Assembly (NCBI GenBank): GCA_030531085.1
Contig: JAUNOM010000003.1
Location: 1 to 64,000 of the forward strand
DNA length: 64,000 nucleotides
Reading direction: 5' to 3'
Source of the DNA: Prevotellaceae bacterium
GTDB taxonomy: Bacteria; Bacteroidota; Bacteroidia; Bacteroidales; Bacteroidaceae
Made by a program: the position numbers and the translations under genes. Below the pieces are notes generated by a model, which worked only from the letters and a program-made list of their open reading frames with translations, was not told the origin of the DNA and did not search any database. Positions 42,469 through 51,157 of this stretch are shown here, one piece after another; position 1 is the first letter of the stretch; each line of letters begins with the position of its first letter.

Positions 42469-43536
42469 ATGAGAAATACGCATCCCAAATGTTACATAGT
42501 CATGGTGGTGGCAGCGCTGTTTTGCACTGTCACCGCCCATGGCGCCACTTACACCACACAGCGTTTGCAGCGGCTGGCGGCATCGGTAGCGAAGAAGCCT
42601 GTCGGTTCTGCCACGATAACACAGCGTACCAATGCCTTTGGAGAAGTGGAACACATCGGTCTGCGTATATTCTCACAGCAGATGCGCGATGCTGTTCCGT
42701 CGCCAACATACGACTTCCTTGAACGCTATCTTTTGGAGATGAACATCAAAAAGGTTATGGATAAGGATATGTTCATGCTCAATGGCGCGGTGACATACAC
42801 CGTGGGCAGTGCGGCAACTGCATTGCATATAGACTCCACTTATACTTATTCGGAGGACAAGATAGACTACAAACGCTACCGTTCCACATGGTCCAAGAAC
42901 GGTAAGGAGGTGCTGCAGATGGTATATAACATGAACTGGCAGCTGATGAGCGGCTGTGGCATTGCCGAACTGGAACGTAATTTCGAGAGGGGACTGCTGC
43001 GACACACCCTGCAACCCATAGCTCCTCTGCCCGTAGATGGCACTTATATCATCAATCCATTGTTCAGTAACAGACTGTTTCTGGACGAGTCATCACGCAA
43101 TGGCAGTCTGTCCGCATCGCAAAAGGCACGGCGTTCATACGTGTTCACGCCTAAACAGATGTCGCGTTCCGTCAGTAACCTGATGCTTGCGGAGGACCTT
43201 CCCGCCGATGTCACGCTGAACATAACAGTGAACCGTTATGACTATATCACCGACACCATCAGCGTTCCACTGCGCATCCTGCTGAACTACTGCCGTTCTG
43301 TGGAGCGGTGCACGCCGTATTTTGCCCTTAAGACCCGCAAGAATGGTAGCATAGAGGGGGTGCTTCTCCTTGCAAACAACAGCCGGGGATACCTGCACAT
43401 GTTCACGATGACGGTGCCTGACGAGGTGATTGACAAGGGAAAAGGCACAGTAAACGGCAGACTTATGCTGTACATACCGCTGTATAATGTAAAAGAAGAA
43501 TATCTAAATCTAACAGAATATGAGACGATTAAATGA
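42469..43536 (+). CDS. exported protein of the tubulin-like cluster, unknown function
   Basis: About 355 residues with a signal peptide (MRNTHPKCYIVMVVAALFCT, cleavage near AHG). I see no known domain. It begins 9 bp after the preceding stop; a GTG at 42460 is an alternative start, immediately after that stop codon. Its last 17 bp overlap the next gene, so translation is coupled. The mature part is mixed beta/alpha and contains no lipobox, so it should be periplasmic or secreted. Confidence 0.75.
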   Translation: MRNTHPKCYIVMVVAALFCTVTAHGATYTTQRLQRLAASVAKKPVGSATITQRTNAFGEVEHIGLRIFSQQMRDAVPSPTYDFLERYLLEMNIKKVMDKDMFMLNGAVTYTVGSAATALHIDSTYTYSEDKIDYKRYRSTWSKNGKEVLQMVYNMNWQLMSGCGIAELERNFERGLLRHTLQPIAPLPVDGTYIINPLFSNRLFLDESSRNGSLSASQKARRSYVFTPKQMSRSVSNLMLAEDLPADVTLNITVNRYDYITDTISVPLRILLNYCRSVERCTPYFALKTRKNGSIEGVLLLANNSRGYLHMFTMTVPDEVIDKGKGTVNGRLMLYIPLYNVKEEYLNLTEYETIK

Positions 43537-44338
43537 GTTAACAGACTCTCTCACCAGTCAGATTTGCACCAGACTCGTCGTTGCGCTGGCGCTTCTCTGC
43601 TGCGCAGTGTCTCCATTGGCGGCCCAGAAGAAGGCAGATCCTAACGCCAAGGAGAAGGCTTTAATCACAGAAGTAAAGCGTTCTCCCGACAAGTACGTGT
43701 ATGCCGAGGCCACGTGTACCACACAGGAGGAGGCAAAGTCACTTGCCGAGGAGATGTTTTATGAGAATGTCAACGAGTATGTGGCAGAGGTAAAGAAGCT
43801 GAAGACCTCCAACGATATAGTGATAAATGACGCAAAACAGCTCAGTCAGATTGTCACTATGCCGAGAGGTAGTAATATGTACCGCGCGTTCTATTATGTA
43901 AAGAAGAGTGATATCGTTGCGATGAACAACCCCGTGCTGCTTCCCGGTCACCAGCCTGTGGCCGAAGTGGAGGAGGAACAGCAGAAGGTGAAGGAAGGAA
44001 AGAGCGCCGCGAAGTCCGAAACAGCCGCAAAAGTGCCTGCTGCGGAGGTGAAGCCAGTGTATCCCGAGGCTGCGATAGAACTCTCAAAACAGAAGAGTGT
44101 GAGTGAGCTTAACGCGGCACTGAAGCGCATGAAGCAGTCCGGAGCAGTCACCGCCTATGCAAAGTATAAGGAAATTGCGGTGAAGAGCGAGTGGTATCTC
44201 GTGCTGTATGATGCAACAGGAGCGATAAAAGCCGTGCTGTCAGACGGTGATGAGCGTACCAATGTGGCTACAGGACAGGCAGACAGCGTAAAGAATTATC
44301 CCAAGCACGCCGCACTCGGTGTGCAGTTCAAGAAGTGA
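43520..44338 (+). CDS. exported protein of the tubulin-like cluster, unknown function
   Basis: A 272-residue protein with an N-terminal signal peptide ending near LAAQ (about residue 35). The mature part starts with a conserved-looking segment (YVYAEATCTTQEEAKSLAEE, residues about 60-80), then an Ala/Lys/Glu-rich linker (about 150-180), and a C-terminal segment SELNAALKRMKQSGAVTAYA. I do not recognise the family. It overlaps the preceding gene by 17 bp and is 24 bp from the next. Confidence 0.75.
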   Translation: MRRLNELTDSLTSQICTRLVVALALLCCAVSPLAAQKKADPNAKEKALITEVKRSPDKYVYAEATCTTQEEAKSLAEEMFYENVNEYVAEVKKLKTSNDIVINDAKQLSQIVTMPRGSNMYRAFYYVKKSDIVAMNNPVLLPGHQPVAEVEEEQQKVKEGKSAAKSETAAKVPAAEVKPVYPEAAIELSKQKSVSELNAALKRMKQSGAVTAYAKYKEIAVKSEWYLVLYDATGAIKAVLSDGDERTNVATGQADSVKNYPKHAALGVQFKK

Positions 44339-44362
44339 CAGCTTATTAATCCATAACATATT

Positions 44363-45370
44363 ATGAACAGAATACACAGAATACTATTTATTGCCTGCCT
44401 GCTAATGGCCAACATTACCGTCGCCATGGCGGTCAATGTCAAGGTCAATGCGGCCAAGGGGGTATCGCAGACGGTGATACAGAAGATAGAGAGCAACCTC
44501 AATTCACTGCTGAATGAGATTAACGACGCGCAGACAACGGACCGTCCTCTGCAGCTGAATGCTCTGCCAATCAGCGCGTCCGCCAAGGAAACACTCAATA
44601 AGTTGTGGGCAGTGGCGCAGTTCTACTGCTGCGATGATGAGGTGACCGACCGGCTGTGGAACTTCAAAAAGAATTATATGGTGCGTTCCATACCCCTTAT
44701 TATAGTGCCGGACGCAGCGGACAAGTGGGCAGATGGCACATATCAGGAGGCTGTTGTGGAGTTTGACATGAATGGTAACATCACCAGTTTCAACTTCTCC
44801 TTCTCCTCAAGGTTGGGCGAATCGATGGAGCGTTGCTCCGGTTCTGTAGTCGATGCGCAGCGAAGACTGGAGATACTTGCATGGTGTGACCGCCTTGCTA
44901 CGGCCTATAATGAGAAGAATATGCCCTTCATGAAAGAAGTGTTTTCAGAGAAAGCGCTTATTATCTCAGGCCATGTTACGAAGGTATTGGACCGTGAGAC
45001 GGGCCGTATGACAGAGAAAGTGTCCTTCAACAAGCAGACAAAGCAGGAGTATCTTGCCAATCTGGAGAAAAGTTTCGCTAAGAACAAGTGGATAAAGGTG
45101 GAGTTTGACGAGGTCGGTCTGGGCGGATGCAATACCGTAACCAAGTCCTCTGTCAACGAGAACTTCTACGGAGTGCGTCTGCATCAGAAGTGGAAGTCCA
45201 CCAATTACAGTGACGATGGCTATGTGTTCCTGCTGTGGAACTTCGGCACTGGCGGCGATCCTCAGATAGAAGTGCGCACATGGCAGCCCGACATCGTTAA
45301 CGGAAAGAAGGTCGATGCGGACGAGATCATCTCTCTTGGAGACTTTGAAAGCGACATAGTGGATATGTAA
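44363..45370 (+). CDS. exported protein with NTF2-like region
   Basis: A 335-residue protein with a signal peptide (MNRIHRILFIACLLMANITV, cleavage near AMA). The segment from about 170 on (LAWCDRLATAYNEKNMPFMK, SEKALIISGHV, and a later GYVFLLWNFG) resembles the SnoaL/NTF2-like cone fold, which often binds ligands or partner proteins. The function is unknown. It is the third of five exported products in a row. Confidence 0.7.
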   Translation: MNRIHRILFIACLLMANITVAMAVNVKVNAAKGVSQTVIQKIESNLNSLLNEINDAQTTDRPLQLNALPISASAKETLNKLWAVAQFYCCDDEVTDRLWNFKKNYMVRSIPLIIVPDAADKWADGTYQEAVVEFDMNGNITSFNFSFSSRLGESMERCSGSVVDAQRRLEILAWCDRLATAYNEKNMPFMKEVFSEKALIISGHVTKVLDRETGRMTEKVSFNKQTKQEYLANLEKSFAKNKWIKVEFDEVGLGGCNTVTKSSVNENFYGVRLHQKWKSTNYSDDGYVFLLWNFGTGGDPQIEVRTWQPDIVNGKKVDADEIISLGDFESDIVDM

Positions 45371-45379
45371 ACCTATATA

Positions 45380-46807
45380 ATGATGAAGAAACTGAAATAT
45401 ATACTTGCCCTCCTTGCGGTGCCTGTGGCAGCCCTTTCCCAGGAAATAGAGGTGGAAAAGGTTGGTGAAACGCAGCTCTCGAGCCTTGCGCCCAATACCG
45501 CTTCTGTGGTGTTCGTATCCAATCTTGGCGACCTTTCCATTAAGGTGGTGAAAGGAACTGAACAGCCCCAGCGCCGGCAGGCGGCCGATGGTAAGGGTTA
45601 TGAGTATGAGTTTGTGGTGGATGTGTCATCACGCAGCGAGCGCCCCTACACTATCTGCCGCACGGGAGGGGTGTTCACCGTCAGGCATACAGCCAAAGAA
45701 TTGCGTGGAGGCTACCGCAAAACATACCGCGTAGTGGAGCTTGCAGACACGCTGATGCGCATAGAGGCGCAGCAGATAGACGACGGAAAGGCCCTCTATC
45801 CCGCCGGTGACAAGATGCTGGCGTGCGTGGAAATAGCCACAACCATTGACGAATTGCGGGTGGAAACGGGCTGGCCTGTGAGCGAGAAGCCCGATGACAA
45901 TGGCACACGTGTCATAAGTGTCATCGTGGATGTCAGCCGTCTGAAGGCCATGAAGAAGGAAATGGCTGCCATGGAGCAGGGCGATTCCGACAACGGGACG
46001 CTGAAGGAGCAGTGGCAAAAGTACTCCACTCTGACACTTAGAGGCGCAGGCATAAAGCCCCTTACGCTCTCCTGTGCCGATATCGCTGTGAAACAGAAAC
46101 GCCGCTACGCCGTTGTTGCGCTCACGGAGACCTTTGAAGACCTGCTGGCCCATGCACGCTCACTGCGTGATGCCATACCGCAGCACATAGATAACGGCCA
46201 CTATGACGCCACGCGCATAGCCTACGACAAGGCCATAGAGCACAGGGATGCACCACCGGCAGAACTTGAAAGCCTGCGTGCAGAGCGCAATGCGGTGGCG
46301 GAACTGCGCAAGTTGATATGGCTGATGTGGCGTGCCGGCGAGCTGGCCGACAAGAACGGGCGCGAGCAGGGAGAGCAGTCAGAGGGCGTTTACAAGAACT
46401 TGTTGGCGCAATACAATATCACGTGCAAGCTGATAAAGGAACATCCAGAGATACAGGGCATAACAGCAGTGCGCGACGCTGCCCACGATCGCCTGATGAA
46501 ACACCCCATGTCAAAGACCGTGAAGAGGGAAACCGTCACGTATCAACGGCAGATTATTTCTGGAAAGGTGGTGAAGGGCAACTCCTTCTACCTCACCATT
46601 CCGGGATTAAGGGTGTACTCTGTCTATACTTCCGGCAAGATAAAGAACAGCGATTATAAGAAAGAGATAGGCAAGATAAAGCCCGACGGCACATTCAAAA
46701 TAGTGCTTCCCGAGCCTACCAACTACATTTACATAGAGGGAGAGAAGGTCTCCAGGCGCATAGATGCCAATACTGGTAATATGGGCACTCTGGTGTTAGA
46801 GAATTAA
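45380..46807 (+). CDS. exported protein of the tubulin-like cluster, unknown function
   Basis: A 475-residue protein with a signal peptide (MMKKLKYILALLAVPVAALS). The mature N-terminal part is beta-rich (residues about 25-130); the middle (about 240-370) is helical and charged; the C-terminal 90 residues (from QRQIISGKVVKGNSFYLTIP) look like a small beta-sandwich, perhaps carboxypeptidase-regulatory-like. No catalytic motif is evident. The gap to the previous gene is 9 bp. A second ATG three bases in is an equal start. Confidence 0.7.
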   Translation: MMKKLKYILALLAVPVAALSQEIEVEKVGETQLSSLAPNTASVVFVSNLGDLSIKVVKGTEQPQRRQAADGKGYEYEFVVDVSSRSERPYTICRTGGVFTVRHTAKELRGGYRKTYRVVELADTLMRIEAQQIDDGKALYPAGDKMLACVEIATTIDELRVETGWPVSEKPDDNGTRVISVIVDVSRLKAMKKEMAAMEQGDSDNGTLKEQWQKYSTLTLRGAGIKPLTLSCADIAVKQKRRYAVVALTETFEDLLAHARSLRDAIPQHIDNGHYDATRIAYDKAIEHRDAPPAELESLRAERNAVAELRKLIWLMWRAGELADKNGREQGEQSEGVYKNLLAQYNITCKLIKEHPEIQGITAVRDAAHDRLMKHPMSKTVKRETVTYQRQIISGKVVKGNSFYLTIPGLRVYSVYTSGKIKNSDYKKEIGKIKPDGTFKIVLPEPTNYIYIEGEKVSRRIDANTGNMGTLVLEN

Positions 46808-46855
46808 ATGTATTCTAACCTAATAGTAATAATAATAATTTAAAAACAAATTGAC

Positions 46856-47689
46856 ATGAGAAAAAGACTATTTCAGTTTGCAATCCTCGTAATAGGAATG
46901 CTTGTGGCACTGCCGATGACAGCCGATGCAGCTAAGAAGGAGAAGAAAGAGAAGAAGCCATACGAGTGGACTTGGAACGGAGAAAAGAGCGGTAACGCCG
47001 ACATTGACGCCTATCTCATAGGCGTGGACACCCTTTGGCGTAACATGAAGGTGCTGCATGAGCAGTGGGAGATGTACCAGTACAAGGAGGATACGATTGC
47101 GGTGAATGGCAAGTACTACATCATTGCGCACATGGAAGACTCGGAAGGCAAGTACGTTACACGCGGTACAGTGAACTGGCAGCTTGCACATACCATTACG
47201 GAGAGTGTGGGTATCGTGGGCAACAGCACCGTCATTGCACTGCAGACCGCTACGGCAACACTCAGTCTGCCACAGCTCGGACTGAAAGGCCTGTCATACG
47301 CCAAGTATGTTAAGGGAGGTCCGAATGTGATAGCATTGTCCGCAAAGGAGATGAAGGCTATCTGGAAGATTGCGGTGCAGCAGGCTAAGCGCTGGAACGA
47401 AATGAAGAAGGACGCCAAAGATCCTGAGAGCATTGGATATAACGTATCAGAGAACATGAAGAAGGTGTTTGATAAGTGCTGCTACATCAAGGAAGTAACG
47501 GAGACAGACCCTCAATATCAGGTGGTAAAAGAAGTGATGAGCGCTAAGACAGAGGAACAAATAAAGCAGGAGAGTGAAGCTGTCTTTGCCAAGATGGAGA
47601 CTACAGTGGTACTTTCAGAGGACAAGTCTAAGTCTCTTGACCAGTTGGATGATGCCGGACTTGATGAGTTTAATAAGGAAATGAGTTAA
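46856..47689 (+). CDS. exported protein, last gene of the tubulin-like cluster
   Basis: A 277-residue protein with a signal peptide (MRKRLFQFAILVIGMLVALP, cleavage near ADA) followed by a Lys/Glu-rich segment (KKEKKEKKPYEW). The mature part is alpha/beta with no motif I recognise. It is 48 bp after the previous gene and is followed by an intrinsic terminator, so it closes the cluster. Confidence 0.75.
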   Translation: MRKRLFQFAILVIGMLVALPMTADAAKKEKKEKKPYEWTWNGEKSGNADIDAYLIGVDTLWRNMKVLHEQWEMYQYKEDTIAVNGKYYIIAHMEDSEGKYVTRGTVNWQLAHTITESVGIVGNSTVIALQTATATLSLPQLGLKGLSYAKYVKGGPNVIALSAKEMKAIWKIAVQQAKRWNEMKKDAKDPESIGYNVSENMKKVFDKCCYIKEVTETDPQYQVVKEVMSAKTEEQIKQESEAVFAKMETTVVLSEDKSKSLDQLDDAGLDEFNKEMS

Positions 47690-47806
47690 AATCCGCATCA
47701 TTCATGAAGCGTGTCTGTGGTGGACAGGCTGCCAGGCGTGGCGCTGTTGTCATACGGATACCTTTGTGATGATTTCCGGAACAATTCAAAATATTGTGTA
47801 AAAGTA

Positions 47807-47844
47807 GGTGCCATGAAGCAGTGATGCTTTGTGGCACTTTTTTT
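47807..47844 (+). terminator. intrinsic terminator of the tubulin-like cluster
   Basis: GTGCCA (47808-47813) pairs with TGGCAC (47832-47837); an inner AAGCA/TGCTT (47816-47820, 47825-47829) has a GTGA loop. Seven T follow. Confidence 0.8.
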
Positions 47845-47923
47845 ATTTGCAGTGCTGTGTGGTGGCGTTGATGTGGGCGCGGCCATGCCATCAGCGGATA
47901 AAGTAAAAGCATACAACTTATAA

Positions 47924-48334
47924 ATTGTAAGTAAAACGGCCGTTTTGCTTACAGTCTGTGTTTTTGAAAGTGCGTGCCTCAGGTGACGTTTTAGAGAGAA
48001 AGAGTCCGTTTCACATCCCCCTTAGACGGCATTATTCATGCCTCCGCGCGCTAAAGCATAGAGATTGCATTGTAAAAGCTATCAGATTGCATTGCTATTT
48101 GTATCTTATTGCAGTGTGAAAGCTATCTGATTACAGCGGTTTCAAGACCCTTTTGGTATGCTTTTACATACTGTTTGGGATGCGGTGTTTTGTAACACCA
48201 AGACTGTCAGGTGGTTATGTAAAACGTGGAGAATGCGCTGTACGCGTCCGATGGGAAATAATTTTCAAATAAACGATTCTCCGGGGGGTGCGAAAATGCG
48301 GACTGTAAGTAAAACGCCCGTTTTACTTACAGTC
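47924..48334 (-). repeat. composite dispersed repeat, copy 3 (inverted)
   Basis: Reading on the minus strand from 48334: H1 (14 perfect pairs, 48301-48314 with 48321-48334, extended by weaker pairs), the conserved block at 48281-48235, the array with unit starts at 48127, 48105 and 48083 and its closing pentamer at 48061-48057, the TCTCTCTAAAACG stretch, and H2 (47924-47936 with 47943-47955). Array length is again 71 bp. Copy 3 lies on the strand of the GH31 gene and downstream of it, as copies 1 and 2 lie downstream of plus-strand genes. Confidence 0.78.
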
Positions 48335-48393
48335 TGAAAAAACGCTGTATTCATAAATGGACTTATTCAAAGTGAAGAAAAAGGACAAAAATA

Positions 48394-48424
48394 TTGTGTG
48401 TTAAAGAGAAAATGTTTAAATTTG
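48394..48424 (+). promoter_or_regulatory. sigma-ABfr promoter facing the end of the GH31 gene
   Basis: TTG (48394-48396), 20 bp, TAAATTTG (48417-48424). It points toward the 3' end of the minus-strand GH31 gene. Confidence 0.5.
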
Positions 48425-48430
48425 CAGGGA

Positions 48431-48526
48431 AATAATACAGTATGCCAATCATGGCATTTCAGATGTATGATACATCCCCGTATAGAACGGAGCCATACCA
48501 CTTGAAACGTGATATGGCTCCGTTGC
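48431..48526 (+). ncRNA. candidate small structured RNA convergent with GH31
   Basis: Behind the promoter come three adjacent hairpins: ATGCCA/TGGCAT (48442-48457), GATGTA/TACATC (48462-48476), and a 12-pair stem AACGGAGCCATA with TATGGCTCCGTT (48486-48497, 48513-48524). There is no T run after the last stem on the plus strand, so the 3' end is uncertain; the last hairpin could also be the GH31 terminator read from the other side. Confidence 0.4.
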
Positions 48527-48558
48527 CTGTTCCATGTCGCTGTGCCGTTGACGGTCCG

Positions 48559-50946
48559 TTACATCTTTACGCTTGTCTTCTTGCCGTTGTATGTCACTGT
48601 CCTGCTCTTTCCGTCGGGTGTCTGCACAATGAATGTGCGCTTGGCCAGCATACCCTTGAAGACGCCGCGGCGTGCGCCTATGGTGAGAGTGCGCGCCTTG
48701 TCGTTCCATGTCATGGGTATCTCGGTGTATTTGCCGTCCATATAGTTGAAGTTGTCGCCCTCGTCCTCATACAGAGTGAATGAGGCGTTGGCGCCGGGAT
48801 ATACGTTCAGCGTCATGTTGTCCCATGCCTTCTCGTTGCAGTACTGCATATCCACGCCCATTGGCAGTATGCTGCCGGCCTTAACGTACAGCGGAGAGTG
48901 CGCTATCGGCGCGTCCGCCTTCACCGTCTGGCCGCCCTTCATTAGCTTTCCTGTCCAGTAGTCATACCATTCAGCGCCCTTTGGCAGGTACACCTCATAC
49001 TGCTTGCTCTGGTTCCAGTCCACTGCCGGCCATCCATTGGTGTACTCATGATTGTCATGCTTGTCCCATCCCGACTGCTCGTCGGTCTTTACTATCTTCT
49101 CCTTTGTATATAACGGGTCCACCACAGGACATACCAACAGGCTGTGACCGAACATGAATTGCCTGCCATTGTCCCACACATTACGGTCATCGCGGAAGTC
49201 CATTACGAGTGCGCGCATAAAAGAATCATCGTTGTTGCTTACCTGCCAGCTCTGGCTGTATATGTATGGCATGAGACGGTAGCGCATCTTCACCGCTGCC
49301 AGCAGTGCGTCATACACGGGCTCTCCGGGCTTTCCGTAATAGTACAGCTCACGGTATACCTCCGTGCCATGGCTGCGCATCATCGGGCAGAACAGTCCGA
49401 ACTGCATCCACCGCACATACAGCTCCTGATACTGTGGGTTCTTTGTGGCCGAGTTGTCACACCAAGAGCGGTTGTATGCGTTGGCGAAGAAGCCACCGAT
49501 GTCAGTGTTTACATTCGGATTGGCGCACAGAGTGTGGTTCAGACACAGTGGCACCTGCCTGCGCAGTGACTGCCATGAGCTGCCCACGTCACCGCTCCAT
49601 GTGTTGGCACCATAGCGCTGCTGTCCGGCAAAGAATGAGCGTGTGAGTATGAACGGACGCTTCAGGGAGTCTGCGGCACGCTGATGTCCGTCCACTCCGC
49701 CCACGGTCATCAGTGCGTATGCATTGCGCACGGAGCGCCAGCTGCCCATGTGGCATCTCTCATCGAGGTCACTCTCCTTGTACTGGCAGTGGTCCGGGTC
49801 CGTGGAGTCCATCCACCATGCGTCTATCCCCATCTTGTGCAGGCGTGAAAGGTGCTTCCAGTATATGTCGCGCGCCTCTGGCGAGTAGCAGTCATATACG
49901 CGAACCCCCGATGGATAGTCGTTTCTTGGAGGCCACTGTGACAGTCCTGACTCCGGCCATGTCTTGAAGTTGAACAGCAGCCCCTTGTCGTTCAGCTCAC
50001 GATAGGGCTTGGTGTGCGGGCCGAATGACGACCAGATGGATATTGATATGTGCGCGTTCCTGCGGTGCACCTCGTCAATCATGGCCTGCGCCCTGCCGAA
50101 GTTCTCGTTGATGAACTCCATGGCGTTCCATGTGTAGTTGCTTCCCCAGTACTGCCAGTCCTGTATTATGCCGTCAAACGGTATTCCCTCCTCGCGGTAC
50201 CTGCGTACCACCTCCAGCAGTTCGTCCTGACTCTTGTAGCGCTCGCGGCTTTGGTGGAAGCCGTATGTCCACAGTGGCACCATGGGCACTTTGCCGCTGA
50301 GGTGGCGCATGGCCCTTATCACTCCGTCAGCGTCCTTGCCGTACATGAAGTAATAGTCCACCATGCGGCCCACCTGGCTCTCTAATTCCAAGGTGGCGTT
50401 GTCGTCTATGGTGGTGGGCGAGTAGTTGTCCCAGAACACTCCGTAGCCCTTCACACTCTGGAAGAAGTGCGCGAAGTCCTCAAGGTTGGACTGCTGCATC
50501 TTGCGGTGCTCACCCCTCAGGTTCATCTTTCCGTTCTGCATCATTCCTATGCCGTATATGGCCTCGTCCTTTTCTAGTGCGAATGTCTGCTTTACCTTGT
50601 AGCTGCCCTTGTCAATGCCGTCTGTTATGGGGGTGAAGGCGAATGTCCCTTCCGCCATCAGCGGTGTCCCGTCGCTTGATGAGAATGACACCTTCTGTGT
50701 GCTGTTGTCCACTGTCACTGTCAGCGCTTTGGATTTGTAGACCGTCTTGCCGCCGTTTCTCTTTACGGACACCGCCACTTTCTGCGGTGTGGCGGTCACA
50801 GTAAGGCTCTTTTTCTCCATGTCCTTTCCGTCGGCGGTCTTTGTTACCCTGACGATGTCAGGTGTGAAGAACTCGATTTTCTGTGCCTCTGCCGCCAGCG
50901 CACACAGCGCTGTCAGGCACAAGGTGATAAGTTTTTTGTTCATCAT
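48559..50946 (-). CDS. secreted GH31 alpha-xylosidase/alpha-glucosidase
   Basis: A 795-residue GH31 enzyme with a signal peptide (cleavage near AEAQ, residue 22). The N-terminal beta-sandwich is followed by the (beta/alpha)8 barrel with FDGIIQDWQYWG, the nucleophile Asp in IDAWWMDSTDPDH, the acid/base region NTWSGDVGSSW, and the RYRLMPYIYS segment. The C-terminal beta domains include LPKGAEWYDYWTGK. Members remove alpha-xylose or alpha-glucose from oligosaccharides; with a W-x-x-D pattern of this type, alpha-xylosidase activity on xyloglucan fragments is plausible but not certain. It is monocistronic and diverges from the amidase gene. Confidence 0.9.
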   Translation of the reverse strand: MMNKKLITLCLTALCALAAEAQKIEFFTPDIVRVTKTADGKDMEKKSLTVTATPQKVAVSVKRNGGKTVYKSKALTVTVDNSTQKVSFSSSDGTPLMAEGTFAFTPITDGIDKGSYKVKQTFALEKDEAIYGIGMMQNGKMNLRGEHRKMQQSNLEDFAHFFQSVKGYGVFWDNYSPTTIDDNATLELESQVGRMVDYYFMYGKDADGVIRAMRHLSGKVPMVPLWTYGFHQSRERYKSQDELLEVVRRYREEGIPFDGIIQDWQYWGSNYTWNAMEFINENFGRAQAMIDEVHRRNAHISISIWSSFGPHTKPYRELNDKGLLFNFKTWPESGLSQWPPRNDYPSGVRVYDCYSPEARDIYWKHLSRLHKMGIDAWWMDSTDPDHCQYKESDLDERCHMGSWRSVRNAYALMTVGGVDGHQRAADSLKRPFILTRSFFAGQQRYGANTWSGDVGSSWQSLRRQVPLCLNHTLCANPNVNTDIGGFFANAYNRSWCDNSATKNPQYQELYVRWMQFGLFCPMMRSHGTEVYRELYYYGKPGEPVYDALLAAVKMRYRLMPYIYSQSWQVSNNDDSFMRALVMDFRDDRNVWDNGRQFMFGHSLLVCPVVDPLYTKEKIVKTDEQSGWDKHDNHEYTNGWPAVDWNQSKQYEVYLPKGAEWYDYWTGKLMKGGQTVKADAPIAHSPLYVKAGSILPMGVDMQYCNEKAWDNMTLNVYPGANASFTLYEDEGDNFNYMDGKYTEIPMTWNDKARTLTIGARRGVFKGMLAKRTFIVQTPDGKSRTVTYNGKKTSVKM

Positions 50947-51001
50947 AAGAATAATGTCTGGTTATAAAATGTATAATAGAAGCCGTATGATTTTCCGGTT
51001 G

Positions 51002-51009
51002 CAAAGTTA
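51002..51009 (-). promoter_or_regulatory. -7 box upstream of the GH31 gene
   Basis: Minus strand 51002-51009 reads TAACTTTG, 55 bp from the ATG. The -33 half is not at the right distance. Confidence 0.45.
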
Positions 51010-51111
51010 GGCAATATAAGTCAGAAAATGAAATACAAATGTTGAACTCTTATGATACAAATGTTGAAAATAGCCGTATGGCGTAATTTTATGTTACAAA
51101 AGCCAAAAACT

Positions 51112-51142
51112 TTTGCAGAATAAAAAACTTTTAGTAACTTTG
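51112..51142 (+). promoter_or_regulatory. sigma-ABfr promoter of the amidase operon
   Basis: TTTG (51112-51115), 19 bp, TAACTTTG (51135-51142). It excludes the in-frame start at 51113 and leaves a leader of about 10 nt before the ATG at 51158. Confidence 0.7.
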
Positions 51143-51157
51143 CAGACAGTTTCGTGT

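Noticed and set aside
51113..51157. Upstream start of the amidase gene at 51113
   Set aside because: It lies between the -33 and -7 boxes of its promoter; the ATG at 51158 gives a normal signal peptide.
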